Origin: Cyanidium caldarium
Taxonomy: Eukaryota; Rhodophyta; Bangiophyceae; Cyanidiales; Cyanidiaceae
Direction of reading: 5' to 3'
Assembly (NCBI GenBank): GCA_026184775.1
Contig: JANCYW010000005.1
Coordinates: 186,001 to 250,000 of the forward strand
DNA: 64,000 bases
In this document: positions 37,756 through 47,023 of the stretch, in pieces
Layout: every line of letters starts with the position of its first letter
Position numbering within the stretch: the first letter of the stretch is position 1
Notes under the pieces: generated by a model
Told to the model about the DNA's origin: nothing
What the model saw: the letters and a program-made list of their open reading frames with translations, nothing else
Database searches by the model: none
Made by a program: the position numbers and the translations under genes

Positions 37756-40700
37756 TCAGCGCAGCACGATGGCCGGCTCGCCGAGGAGGGCCCCGCGCCG
37801 CTCACCTTGCTCGTCATCCACACACACCTGCACTTCGTGCTGCAGCCCGAGCTGGTCGCGGATGTAGGCACGATTCTCCTGCAGCACCGCCGCCTCGTCG
37901 AACGGCAGCTGCAGCTCCAGCTGGCCGGTGTCCCGCAGGTGCATCGCCAGCGGCATCGCCTTTTTCAGCACCCGCCGCAGTGCTGCATCGCTGGCGATGC
38001 GTTTGGGCAGGTCGTCCGCGAAGCGCCGCGTGTGCGGGTCGTAAGCTGCGCGCACCAACGCGACACAACGCGTCTGCCAGTCGGTGAGCGTCGTGCGCAC
38101 ATGCAGCTCCAACGAGCACCCGTGGGGTGCCTCGGCCGGCGCCCGGTCCGCAGCGCCGTTATCGCCATCGTCCCGTCCTCGGCGCACGGGCACCGGTGCG
38201 CGCCTCTGAATGGCCAGGCGCAGTCGGTGCAGCAAGTTTTGTAGGTACTGGCCGGCCGCCAGGATCGCGGCGCGCTCCCGTCGCTCCGCCGCGGCTTCCG
38301 GCCATCGTAGCGGCGGCGCTTCTTGCCCGGCGTGCAGCACCTCCCGCCACATCCACTCGCAGGTGTGCGGGCATATCGGATACAGCACCTGCACCTGTGC
38401 GCGTATATACTGCTCCCACACCGCCCGGTGCATATGCCGCATGTCGGCGTCGGCGCCGACGGCCACACGCCACACCCCCAGCGCATCTTGCATCTCGTAA
38501 AAGGCACACTTGAGGGCGTCGCGAAACGCCATCCGATCGTACGCCTCCGCGGCCGCCTCCACCAACCGATCCACCTCCGCCTCGAAGAAGCGGTCCCAAA
38601 ACTGCAGCGGCTGCCGCGCGTCGCGCATCTCCGGCGCGCACCGCACGCCCTCCGACGCCAGCGACAGCATGGTGGTCAGTTTCAGGATGGCCTCATCGGC
38701 GGTCTTCACCTGGAAGCTGGCGTCGTCCACCCCGTCGCCCGCGTCCGCCAGCGCGAACCGCACCCCGTCCGCCGTGTACCGCTGCACCGCCTCCTGCAGC
38801 GTCAGAAAGTTGCCGGTCGATTTGGACATCTTCTCGTTGTTGATCATCACGTGCCCGTTGGCGCGCACCGCCAGCGGCCACTTGTCCTCCGGGAACAGCG
38901 CCACGTGGTTGTAGATGAAGAATGTCAAGTGGTTGCCGATGAGGTCCTTGCCGCTCACCCGCAAATTCAACGGATACCAGTACTGAAACTCGCGTCGCAG
39001 CTGCCGGGCTACCGCGGGCGGTATCGGCAGCGCCTCCGCGTCACCCTCGCCCAGCAGAACATAGTCCCACACGGCGCCGGTCAGGCGGTCGGGCGGTCCG
39101 GCGATGCCGGGCTCGGCACCCGCCAGATCGCGGTGCAACAGGTGCGCCACCGTGTAGTACGCCATGTAAATGGTGCTGTCGCTCAACGACTCGATCACGT
39201 ACTGCGGATCCCACGGCAGCCGCGACCCGAGGCCGAACGAGCGCGAACACGCCCACTCGTGCAGCCACTCTAGCACCGCCTCGAAGCCGCGGCGCGTCTC
39301 CGCGTGATACGTCTCCATCGCGTCCAGACACCGCCGCGCCAAACGCTTCCACTCCGCCTCCCCGTACTCGATATACCACTGGTCGCACAGCGCCACGACG
39401 CACTCGTCGCCCGAACGCGATATCACCTCGCGCTCCGGCTCCGAGTAGAGCAGCGCCTCGCCCGCCTCCAGCATCTCCTGCCGAATGCGCTGCTTCACCT
39501 CCTGCACCCGCTGGCCGGCATACGCGCCCACCAGCAGGCGCCCGTCGTAGAACCCCCTCAGGTACACCTCGTCTTTGGCGCGGGCCAGCAGCTCGCGATC
39601 GTTCTGCGAGCGCACTTTCAGCTGCTCGCAAGCCGCCATCGCGGGCAGGCAACCGTAGCCGGGCACCTCGATGATGGGCACCGGCTCGAACGGCAGCACC
39701 CACTCGTCGCGCACCCCATACTTGTCGCGCAGTGCCGCCTTCTCCCTCAGATCCTGCAGCGCCCGATAATCGTCGGGCGCGTCGCTCGGCACCGAGGTCA
39801 CCACGCCGGTACCTTTGCCGGTAGACACCGTCAACATCGGCAGCACGTAGATGGGCGTGCGCGGCGCCCGCGGCGACCGCAGCGCCGTCCCCAACAGCTC
39901 CCGACCGAGGAACGGACCGGCCAGCCGGTGTTCCCGACCAAATTCGGGCGCAACATCCTGGTACGCTAGATTGCGCGCCGCCCGCGCCGTCATCACCAGC
40001 ACCTCGGCGCCGTCGGCCGACAGGGCGTACGCGCCATACTCGCCGTCCGGCTGCACCCAGCAGTTGGTCTGGCCGTACATGGTCTCCGGTCGCAACGTGG
40101 CCGCCGCCAAGTACACGCGACACGCCTGCTGCTCCAGCGCCCGCAACGGTTCCGGATATGGCCGCAGCACTTCCATCTTGATCAGCACGTACTCCTGCGG
40201 CGCGACGCCCTCGCCGGTGGCGCGGTCGTGATCGGCACACGCCTGCCGGTCCAACGGCGAGTAGATGGTGTACCGCTTGCCGAACTTGATGCGGCCCGCG
40301 CCGCGTAGCCGCTCAAACTGCCACCGGATAAACGAGTCGTAATACGGGTTGGCGTCGGTGGTGATGAACGAGCGCCGCCAATCCACATGCAGCCCCAGCG
40401 ACTGCGCGTCCCGCATGCCCTGCGGCGGCCAGTACCGCAACCACTGGTGCGGGTCGGCGAAGCGCGGTATCTCCTCCGGCGGCACGCCCGACGACAGCAG
40501 CATGTGATATTGATACACTTGGCGGCCGGTCTTGGCCTCCACCTTCTTCTTCATCGCCGCGGCCGGCGTGGTGCCATTCTCGGCGGCGGCCGCTGTTGGC
40601 GGCGGTGGCGGCGGCGGCGGCGGCCCGGTCGGTCCAAACTCTTGCAGTTCCCGCGCCAGCCGATTCGCCGACGCCTGGATCGGCATGCCGGTGCAGTGAA

Positions 40701-40989
40701 ACCCGAACGGGAAAAGGCAAGTGCGCCCACGCAGCCGACCGTACGCCACCGCAAACTCCGCCTTGCTCAGCGAGTAGGCGTGGCCGAGGTGGATCGGCCC
40801 GTTGGTGTAGATGTACGGAAACGTCACAAAGTAAGGCTCCTTGCGGCCGGCGCGCACCTCGTCCAGGCTCCAACCGCGTCGCTCGTCAAAGTCGCCCGGC
40901 GCGTCCACCTCGAAAGCGCCCTCGGCCCGCCACCGCGCCTGGATCCGGTGCTGAATGTCCAGCAAGGTGTCTCGGCGGGTGGTGCTCAT
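37756..40989 (-). CDS. LARS: Cytosolic leucyl-tRNA synthetase
   Basis: A 1077-residue class Ia synthetase of the archaeal/eukaryotic cytosolic type. The HIGH-like motif lies in NGPIHLGHAYSLSKAEFA (about residue 60) and the KMSKS loop in NNEKMSKSTGNFLTL (about 718). The CP1 editing domain sits between them, with TLRPETMYGQTNCWV and the LTVSTGKGTGVVTSVPSDAPDD core, both typical. A long linker with EYWYPLNLRVSGKDLIGNHL precedes KMSKS. The C-terminal extension (about 960-1077) is family-like. It begins MSTTRRDTLLDIQ without a presequence, supporting a cytosolic enzyme. The frame is open upstream through a 19-bp repeat, which is not considered coding. The run PPPPPPPP near 130 is encoded by a GGC repeat. 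Confidence 0.96.
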   Translation of the reverse strand: MSTTRRDTLLDIQHRIQARWRAEGAFEVDAPGDFDERRGWSLDEVRAGRKEPYFVTFPYIYTNGPIHLGHAYSLSKAEFAVAYGRLRGRTCLFPFGFHCTGMPIQASANRLARELQEFGPTGPPPPPPPPPTAAAAENGTTPAAAMKKKVEAKTGRQVYQYHMLLSSGVPPEEIPRFADPHQWLRYWPPQGMRDAQSLGLHVDWRRSFITTDANPYYDSFIRWQFERLRGAGRIKFGKRYTIYSPLDRQACADHDRATGEGVAPQEYVLIKMEVLRPYPEPLRALEQQACRVYLAAATLRPETMYGQTNCWVQPDGEYGAYALSADGAEVLVMTARAARNLAYQDVAPEFGREHRLAGPFLGRELLGTALRSPRAPRTPIYVLPMLTVSTGKGTGVVTSVPSDAPDDYRALQDLREKAALRDKYGVRDEWVLPFEPVPIIEVPGYGCLPAMAACEQLKVRSQNDRELLARAKDEVYLRGFYDGRLLVGAYAGQRVQEVKQRIRQEMLEAGEALLYSEPEREVISRSGDECVVALCDQWYIEYGEAEWKRLARRCLDAMETYHAETRRGFEAVLEWLHEWACSRSFGLGSRLPWDPQYVIESLSDSTIYMAYYTVAHLLHRDLAGAEPGIAGPPDRLTGAVWDYVLLGEGDAEALPIPPAVARQLRREFQYWYPLNLRVSGKDLIGNHLTFFIYNHVALFPEDKWPLAVRANGHVMINNEKMSKSTGNFLTLQEAVQRYTADGVRFALADAGDGVDDASFQVKTADEAILKLTTMLSLASEGVRCAPEMRDARQPLQFWDRFFEAEVDRLVEAAAEAYDRMAFRDALKCAFYEMQDALGVWRVAVGADADMRHMHRAVWEQYIRAQVQVLYPICPHTCEWMWREVLHAGQEAPPLRWPEAAAERRERAAILAAGQYLQNLLHRLRLAIQRRAPVPVRRGRDDGDNGAADRAPAEAPHGCSLELHVRTTLTDWQTRCVALVRAAYDPHTRRFADDLPKRIASDAALRRVLKKAMPLAMHLRDTGQLELQLPFDEAAVLQENRAYIRDQLGLQHEVQVCVDDEQGERRGALLGEPAIVLR

Positions 40990-41419
40990 GACTGCGAGAA
41001 AAGAGAGAGAAAGTGAAGGCGTTACGTAGCGGACGGCCACCGGAGGTACGACAGTGCGTTGCTGAATCGGGAATGAGACGACGAAGAAAGGGAGGGTGTG
41101 ACGCAGAGGAGCGGACGGCCGCCAGCGGCACAACCGAACGATACCGCCTGCGGGCGCACCGAGAACGGAGAGGCGCACCGGGAACGGAGAGGCGCACCGG
41201 GAACGGAGAGGCGCACCGAGAACGGAGAGGCGCACCGCAGCGCGGGTGGACCCGATCGTCCCTTAGCGCCGGATTCCCTCCACGAGCGATTCCCTTATGG
41301 TGGTCGATGCCTCCGCGCCTTCGCGGAGCTCGACTGCGGCCCTTCACGCTCGCACGACCGCGCGCAGTGCCGGGCTCGACGCTGCACCTGGTACAGGCAA
41401 GGCGAGGACGTCAGGTTCG
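40990..41419. other. Divergent spacer between LeuRS and HCF136
   Basis: About 430 bp. It contains a 19-bp tandem repeat at 41160-41235. Open frames on both strands pass through but show no conserved sequence. It probably carries both promoters. Confidence 0.5.
41160..41235. repeat. Tandem repeat, 19-bp unit, 4 copies
   Basis: Four head-to-tail copies of CGRGAACGGAGAGGCGCAC starting at 41160, 41179, 41198 and 41217. The outer two have A and the inner two G at the third position. Located 171 bp upstream of the LeuRS start, in the divergent promoter region. Confidence 0.95.
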
Positions 41420-42790
41420 ATGGTGCAACCGATCGCGTCTATGTTTGTAGCGTGGAGTGGTGTCTGTGGGCAGTTGCCGGCGAATCGGCGTTGTGGGAGC
41501 GGGAAGGCGGAGACTTGGACGTCGATGCGACGGCCGCCGTCGTGGTGGTCGGGCGGCATCCGCGGCGGCAGCGTGGCAACGCGGCGGTCGTTCTCCTCTT
41601 GGCGAATGGGTGAGTCGCTGGACGCCCCTGGATCGGATGCATCCACCCCGGGACGCGGTTTGACGCGGCGGCAGGTGCTGGCGCAGGTGTTGGCGGCCAC
41701 GGCGGGTGCAGTGGTAGGCGCGCCGCTGTTGTCATCGCGTGCGTCAGCTCCCGCCGCCGTAGCCGCGCCCAAGTTGGCGGGCGCGGTGCGTGGCGCTGCC
41801 TGGGAGCAGGTGCCGCTGGGCACCAACAATACGCTGTTCGATCTGGATTTTTCCGGTGTCGACCCGCAACACGGCTGGCTGGTGGGCACTCGCGGCCTGG
41901 TGCTGGAGACCACGGACGGTGGCACGACGTGGAAGCCGCGCACGTTTCGCGATCTGGAGAAGGACGAGGAACTGGAGGTGCGTTTCGAAATGGTGCATTT
42001 CTGGCAGGACGAGGGGTGGGTGATCGGCAAGCCGGCGACGATGTTGCACACCGCTGACGGCGGCCGGAATTGGTTGCGAGTGCCGCTGTCGCCCAAACTG
42101 CCCGGCGCTCCGGCGCGCATCACCGCGCTGGGCAAGGACAAGGCTGAGTTGGTCACCACTGCCGGCGCGGTGTATCTCACCGAGAACGGCGGGCGCAACT
42201 GGCGGGCGCAGGTGCGCGAGACCATCGATGCCACGCTGAACCGCACCATCTCCTCCGGGGTGACCGGCTCCAGCTATTACACTGGCAGCATCGTGTCGGT
42301 GCAGAGGGACGTGAACGGAAACTACGTGGCGGTGTCGTCGCGTGGCAACTTTTTCCTCAGTTGGACGCCGGGCAACGAGTTTTGGGTGCCGCACGCGCGC
42401 GCCTCGGCGCGACGCATCAGCGGGCTGGGCTTCGTGCGCGGCGACGTGCGCAACGGCCTGTGGGAGACGATTCACGGCGGTGGCCTGGGGTTCACCAAGC
42501 CCGGGCCGGATCTGAACAGCACCGACATGATCGATTTTCAGATGGTGGATGCCAAGACCGGCGGGTACGGCATTTTGGACGTGGCCTCGGCGGACGAGCA
42601 GCGCATGTGGGCGGCGGTGGGCGGCGGCAACATGTTTCGAAGCGACGACGGCGGCAAGACGTGGCGACGGGACCCGCTGGTGCAGCGAGTGGGCGGCAAC
42701 CTCTACAGAATCAAGTTTTACGGGCCCGAGCGAGGGTTTGTGCTGGGCGCCAACGGTATCCTGCTCAAGTACAATCCGGACCACGTTTGA
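41420..42790 (+). CDS. HCF136: Photosystem II assembly factor HCF136 (Ycf48)
   Basis: A 456-residue precursor. The N-terminal 70 residues are Arg/Ser/Trp-rich, as in a stromal transit peptide. A twin-arginine signal follows (LTRRQVLAQVLAATAGAVVG, then an SRASA cleavage region), for Tat transport into the thylakoid lumen. The mature part is a seven-bladed propeller: WEQVPLGTNNTLFDLDF, HGWLVGTRGLVLETTDGGTTW, HTADGGRNW, TENGGRNW, SDDGGKTW and the C-terminal GFVLGANGILLKY. HCF136 binds the D1 precursor and early PSII reaction centres. The mature length is normal for the family. The ATG at 41420 gives a full bipartite signal; in-frame Mets nearer the RR would leave a short one. Confidence 0.95.
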   Translation: MVQPIASMFVAWSGVCGQLPANRRCGSGKAETWTSMRRPPSWWSGGIRGGSVATRRSFSSWRMGESLDAPGSDASTPGRGLTRRQVLAQVLAATAGAVVGAPLLSSRASAPAAVAAPKLAGAVRGAAWEQVPLGTNNTLFDLDFSGVDPQHGWLVGTRGLVLETTDGGTTWKPRTFRDLEKDEELEVRFEMVHFWQDEGWVIGKPATMLHTADGGRNWLRVPLSPKLPGAPARITALGKDKAELVTTAGAVYLTENGGRNWRAQVRETIDATLNRTISSGVTGSSYYTGSIVSVQRDVNGNYVAVSSRGNFFLSWTPGNEFWVPHARASARRISGLGFVRGDVRNGLWETIHGGGLGFTKPGPDLNSTDMIDFQMVDAKTGGYGILDVASADEQRMWAAVGGGNMFRSDDGGKTWRRDPLVQRVGGNLYRIKFYGPERGFVLGANGILLKYNPDHV

Positions 42791-42825
42791 TAGGAGCAGG
42801 GGAGAGGCCGGGCCGGTCATCGTTC

Positions 42826-44187
42826 TTACGGCTGGCGTTCCATTTCGGACACGAACGCCGCCAGAACATCCACCTGGCGCTTCAAGAGGCGCTGCGCGTG
42901 GCGGTCGCCAGCCAGCAGTGCTTGCACGTGGGGCGCGTCGTGCGTGGGACGGAAACGCTGCACGTCGGCGGCGCGAAACGGCACGCACACTCGGCCGGTC
43001 TTGGGGTGCACGCAGAAGGGCGCTTTCAGTAGGTGATTGGTCTGTTTGGTGACCTCCACATCCAAACGGGGATAAAGGTGATGGAAGACGATACGGTGCA
43101 GCGCGGTGGGGTCGCGCGGTTCGCGACGGCCGCCGCCGGCGCCGCCGTGCGGTCTCTGCAGGACGTGCTTGGCGCGCTCCCAGCGTTCGCGCACCGCCCA
43201 CTTGCCCCCGTCGGCGCTGCTGCACAGCAACGGCAGCAGTAGTTGGCGCGTGTCCAAATCAATGCATGGCCGCAGCAGCGCGTCCACCGCGGCCATGTCC
43301 GCCAGCACCTCCGGGCGCTGTTCCAGCCACCGCAGCATCAGCGGCTCCAGCAGCGCGTACGACTCGGTGAGGAACGGATGCAGCTGCCCGTGGGGCGCCA
43401 GATGCTCTGCAGCGCCGCTGACGCGCACGCTGAGGTAGTGGGCGATGGCGGTGCGCGCCTCGCGGTTCAGCGTCCGCGCTCGCGCATCGCACACCCAGGC
43501 GTGCACGCCGCGGCGCCCCGAGAACACCCACAACACGTGCCGAAAACCAAATTCCTCCCGCAACGCCCGCTCCAGCACCAGCACCGCCGCCTCCATGTAC
43601 AGCCAGTGTTGCTCACACGCCGCCACCGGATCGTCCTGCATCTGCGCCCGCACCGCCTCGGCGTCGCCGCCCAGCGACATACCGTCTAGGTACGCGTCCA
43701 GGTCGATGTCGAACAGCAGCTCCCGTTCCAGCACCTCCATCGGCGCCATGACACGATGTCGCTCGCGCGGCGCCGCGTTCAGCACCGGCCCGATGTCCAT
43801 CTTGGTCGGGGCGCGCTCGCGCAAATCCCGCCGCAGCTCCTCCGCACTCGCATAGGATAAATACCGCATCCAACGCGGGTCATCCACGCCGACCGTGAAA
43901 CTGAATTCGCGTTGCCGAAAACGCCACCCACCGTCACCAGCCTCACCACCGCCGTAGGAGAGCCACCGCCCCAGCCACTGGGCGGGGAATGCGCGCTCGT
44001 AGTACCAGCGGTACACCTCGACGGTGAGCGGCGCATCCGTCGGCGGCGCCAGCGACTGCGTGGAATCTGGCGGCGAATCGGTCACGGAAGTTGCGGTGTC
44101 GTGATCGGCACCGCCACCGACAGCGCTGCCGCCGACGTCCTCGCACGGTGCAGTGGCGCCCATGCGCACCCGTTTGCTGCGGTGCAT
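42826..44187 (-). CDS. PRIM1: DNA primase small (catalytic) subunit
   Basis: A 453-residue protein of the eukaryotic PRIM1/Pri1 family, which makes the RNA primer in the polymerase alpha-primase complex. The core includes YRWYYERAFPAQWLGRWLS and FRQREFSFTVGVD, then the catalytic Asp pair in LLFDIDLDAY (about residue 157). Further on are VFSGRRGVHAWVCD (nucleotide-binding SGRRGxHxW) and RLDVEVTKQTNHLLKAPFCVHPKTGRVCVPF with the second catalytic region. The Zn-binding Cys residues are hard to place by eye. The start is the ATG at 44185-44187; the frame upstream to 44331 begins with GTG and encodes a hydrophobic, non-family sequence. It ends 36 bp from the HCF136 stop. Confidence 0.94.
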   Translation of the reverse strand: MHRSKRVRMGATAPCEDVGGSAVGGGADHDTATSVTDSPPDSTQSLAPPTDAPLTVEVYRWYYERAFPAQWLGRWLSYGGGEAGDGGWRFRQREFSFTVGVDDPRWMRYLSYASAEELRRDLRERAPTKMDIGPVLNAAPRERHRVMAPMEVLERELLFDIDLDAYLDGMSLGGDAEAVRAQMQDDPVAACEQHWLYMEAAVLVLERALREEFGFRHVLWVFSGRRGVHAWVCDARARTLNREARTAIAHYLSVRVSGAAEHLAPHGQLHPFLTESYALLEPLMLRWLEQRPEVLADMAAVDALLRPCIDLDTRQLLLPLLCSSADGGKWAVRERWERAKHVLQRPHGGAGGGRREPRDPTALHRIVFHHLYPRLDVEVTKQTNHLLKAPFCVHPKTGRVCVPFRAADVQRFRPTHDAPHVQALLAGDRHAQRLLKRQVDVLAAFVSEMERQP

Positions 44188-44595
44188 GGCCGGAGCGAAC
44201 CCGAGACAAGGAATCGAGGCGCCACCGCCACCACAAACCGCCACGGTCGCCCTGGTGAGACAGAGAGACAGAGACAGGAGCAAACCGAATAGCGCCAGAA
44301 AGTGCCCGAAGAACGATAGAATCGGATGCACTGCCTCGGTGGGCTCGCTGCGCCCGAAACGGTCCCGTGCACGAGGCCGCCCCCGACCGCGCGCCTTCGC
44401 CGCTCCCGCGCAAATCGCGTCCGCGCTCGCCCGATCGCTTGCGGCGGCGCTTGCGGGACAGCCAGACGTCTGTCGGTGTCCAGCGGTCGGAGCGTGGTCG
44501 GGACGATGCCACTGTACGGGGAATCGAAGCGGTAGACCGTTGTCGTGGTTGACGATGACTGCATCGAGTGACGAGTTGCGTCGTATGGGAGAGGA
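44188..44595. other. Divergent spacer between PRIM1 and TRAPPC13
   Basis: About 410 bp with no repeat or domain-bearing frame. It probably carries both promoters. Confidence 0.45.
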
Positions 44596-46332
44596 ATGAA
44601 CGTTACACGCTTACACTCGATGGAGAGCAGGTCGGAGTCGGTCGAGGCGGGTTGGGACGCGGGCGGCGTCTCCGACCGCGCGACCGGCGATGTGGTGCTG
44701 CGGGTGGTGCATATGTCGCCGGTTTCGTTGGCACTGGGCGCTGAGACGGATAGGACGAGATGGAATACGGTCGTTCCGCCAGCCGAGGTTGCTGACGATC
44801 CCGAGGCGGTCGCTTCCTTCATCCGCAGCGACTTGGCCGGCGCGGGTAAAATGTTGCTGCTCTCGAGTCGGTTCCGGTCGCCGCATGCGGGGGAGACGTT
44901 TCGGTTTCTGGTGCAGGTGCGCAACGAGCGTGAGCGCGTCGCCGAGTCGGTGACGTGTCGGATGGAGCTACAGACGCCCAGCGAGCGGCTGCTGTTGCTG
45001 GACACGGCCACATCGGATGCGGCGGGTTCATCGGCAACGAGCGCCTCAGCGGGGGACAATTGGACGCTGGCACCGCGCGCCGCGTGGGAGCATCTGCTGA
45101 GCGCGGTGTTTCGCGAGCCGGGAGCGCATCAGTTGCTCGGGGTGGTGCGGTTCCGCTGGGCAGCCGCCGCGGCGACGGCAGTGGAGGTCGGCACCGCGTC
45201 GCCGTCGACGTCGGTGAAGCGGCACGCGTTTCGTATCCAAGTGCGCAGCGCGTGGCGAGTGCAACGCACGCTGCTGTTTCCGGCGCCGGGTAGTGCGGCT
45301 GCTGCCGACGCCGATGCGGGGACGCCCGGCCGCCTGCCGTTTCGGTTGTGTGTGGATGTGGAGAACGTCAGCGACGTGCCGATGTATTGGCAGCGCGCGG
45401 AATACGAACCGCTGCCGCCGTTGTTTACCGAGCGTGCCGATGCGGACCTCCATCGCCAGCTGTCGACGATGGCGGTATCGACTGCTGCCGTGGCGCCCGA
45501 GCCGGATGCCGCTGGCGATGCGCCCGCGCGGCGTTCGGTGCTGTTAGCGCCCGGCGACATCTACCGGGCCGCCGTACCGATCAGCGTCGATGCGGCTCAC
45601 TGGCGGACGGAACCGACTCCGGTCGCCATCGCAGCCACTACCGGCCGCACCGCCGCCTCCTCGCTGGAAGCGCCGGTTTCGGTGGGCATTTTGTCGGTGC
45701 ACTGGCGCAGCGCCCACGGCATGCACGGCTGGCAGCGCCTGCCGCCGCTGACCATCCCACGACTGCACCTGGAGCTGTTCCTGCAGCGCCTGCCCTGTAC
45801 CCGTTCGCCCAGCGGGGTGGTGCACTGGCAGCGCGTGCCCGCCGAAGTGCAACTCTTGCTGCACAGCGACGCGGAAGCGGTGGTGGTGGTGGAGCGGCCG
45901 TTTCGCGTCCACTGCACCGTGCGATACCTACCCTCCTCCTCCTCCTCCTCCACTGCTGCTGCTGCTGCTGCTGCTGATTCTTCGCCCCGAACGCGCCGAC
46001 TGTACGTGCAAGTGCGCCGCGACCGCGCCACCCACCTGGTGCCCGTGGGCGTGTCCGGCCGGCGCCTCGGCGAACTCCTCCCCGGCCAGTCCTGCGCCGT
46101 CACCTTCACCCTGATACCGCTCACCGTGGGCCGCGTATCGGCAGACGGCTTTCGGTGCGTGGACGTGGAGAGCGGCGAGATATTCGAGGCGCCCACCCCG
46201 CTGCCGGATGTGCTCGCGCACCCGTGCATCGACGTGGGCGCCCTGCAGGTGCACGTGCAGCCGCCACCGATCGAGAGGATAGGAAGGGAAGCGGCACTCG
46301 ACAGGAGTGCTGCCGAGTATGTACAGCGCTGA
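44596..46332 (+). CDS. TRAPPC13: TRAPPC13, trafficking protein particle complex subunit
   Basis: A 578-residue protein of the DUF974/TRAPPC13 family, a peripheral subunit of the TRAPPIII tether and Rab-GEF. The N-terminus has DVVLRVVHMSPVSLAL, then FRSPHAGETFRFLVQVRNE with CRMELQTPSERLLLL, matching the conserved GETFSSYISVHN and ADLQTSSQRLNL segments. The FRIQVRSAWRVQRTLLF and LCVDVENVSDVPMYW segments follow, as in the second beta-sandwich domain. An insert with Ser and Ala runs comes from TCC and GCT repeats near residue 460. The last 12 codons and the TGA lie inside a 95-bp tandem repeat, so the C-terminal end is duplicated downstream. The length exceeds the human protein (417) because of inserts. 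Confidence 0.85.
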   Translation: MNVTRLHSMESRSESVEAGWDAGGVSDRATGDVVLRVVHMSPVSLALGAETDRTRWNTVVPPAEVADDPEAVASFIRSDLAGAGKMLLLSSRFRSPHAGETFRFLVQVRNERERVAESVTCRMELQTPSERLLLLDTATSDAAGSSATSASAGDNWTLAPRAAWEHLLSAVFREPGAHQLLGVVRFRWAAAAATAVEVGTASPSTSVKRHAFRIQVRSAWRVQRTLLFPAPGSAAAADADAGTPGRLPFRLCVDVENVSDVPMYWQRAEYEPLPPLFTERADADLHRQLSTMAVSTAAVAPEPDAAGDAPARRSVLLAPGDIYRAAVPISVDAAHWRTEPTPVAIAATTGRTAASSLEAPVSVGILSVHWRSAHGMHGWQRLPPLTIPRLHLELFLQRLPCTRSPSGVVHWQRVPAEVQLLLHSDAEAVVVVERPFRVHCTVRYLPSSSSSSTAAAAAAADSSPRTRRLYVQVRRDRATHLVPVGVSGRRLGELLPGQSCAVTFTLIPLTVGRVSADGFRCVDVESGEIFEAPTPLPDVLAHPCIDVGALQVHVQPPPIERIGREAALDRSAAEYVQR

Positions 46333-46505
46333 GGTAACGAGTCGGAAACCCAGGGGAGAGCGTGCGTTGCGCGTCGTCTGTGCGCGCCGCACTCGACAGG
46401 AGTGCTGCCGAGTATGTACAGCGCTGAGGTAACGAGTCGGAAACCCAGGGGAGAGCGTGCGTTGCACGTCGTCTGTGCGCGCCGCACTCGACAGGAGTGC
46501 TGCCG
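46294..46505. repeat. Tandem repeat, 95-bp unit, 2.2 copies, over the TRAPPC13 stop
   Basis: Copies start at 46294, 46389 and 46484 (22 bases of the third). Two differences at most are visible by eye between the two full copies. The first copy contains the last 12 codons and the stop of TRAPPC13; copy 2 repeats them out of use in the 3' flank. The unit is not a multiple of three. Confidence 0.95.
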
Positions 46506-46591
46506 TTCCCCGTTCTCGACGCGCGCGCTCATTCCCCGCCGATCGACCGGGCGCGTCTCGGTGCAGCCGGTATGCGCTCGCCCGCGAGTTC

Positions 46592-46972
46592 ATGACGTTC
46601 CTACCGCAGTGGCGGTGGCGAGGAGCAGATTCGGGTGCCGCCAAGTCGATACCGCCATCTGGGCGGGGTTACTCCCAACTGGACTGGCTGCAACGCAGCC
46701 GGCAGTTGGCCGTACGGCCGTCGTCGGCGCTGCGGGAGATCGGTTGGGAGGAGGTGCGACGGCATCGGTCGGCTGGTGATGCTTGGACGGTGGTGTGCGG
46801 CCGGGTGTACGACTTGACACCCTACTTGCAGTATCACCCGGGTGGTGTGGAGGTGTTGCTGCGGGAAGCGGTCGGTGGTGACGCTACTGCGGGCGTCGAG
46901 CGCACGCACCCCTGGGTGAACGTGGAGTTGATTTTGCGGCCGTGTCTGTTGGGAACGGTGCGGGGGGAGTAG
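46592..46972 (+). CDS. Cytochrome b5 domain protein (NCB5OR/RLF type)
   Basis: A 126-residue protein. The region from about 50 on is a cytochrome b5 haem domain: IGWEEVRRHRSAGDAWTVVCGRVYDLTPYL, the haem ligand in HPGG, then REAVGGDATAGVERTHPWVN with the second His in THPWVNVE, and LRPCLLGTVRGE at the end. The arrangement DLTPYLQYHPGG and HxWVN, without the extra acidic loop of microsomal b5, is that of the b5 domain in NCB5OR (CYB5R4) and the plant RLF protein. No reductase domain or membrane anchor follows, so it is probably a soluble electron carrier. Partner unknown. It stops 52 bp from the convergent DHX37 gene. The ATG at 46592 is the only plausible start. Confidence 0.88.
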   Translation: MTFLPQWRWRGADSGAAKSIPPSGRGYSQLDWLQRSRQLAVRPSSALREIGWEEVRRHRSAGDAWTVVCGRVYDLTPYLQYHPGGVEVLLREAVGGDATAGVERTHPWVNVELILRPCLLGTVRGE

Positions 46973-47023
46973 ATCGTCTCTGTGGTGTCGAGGTTGGAAG
47001 TGGGCGCTGCCGCGCGATGCTTT

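Noticed and set aside
40990-41235. Extension of Leu-tRNA synthetase through the 19-bp repeat
   Set aside because: The repeat translates to a low-complexity Ser/Arg/Pro sequence; the family starts near MSTTRRDTLLDIQ.
44188-44331. Hydrophobic N-terminal extension of PRIM1 suggesting a signal peptide
   Set aside because: The codon at its start is GTG, and a secretory signal makes no sense for primase. The ATG at 44187 gives the usual length.
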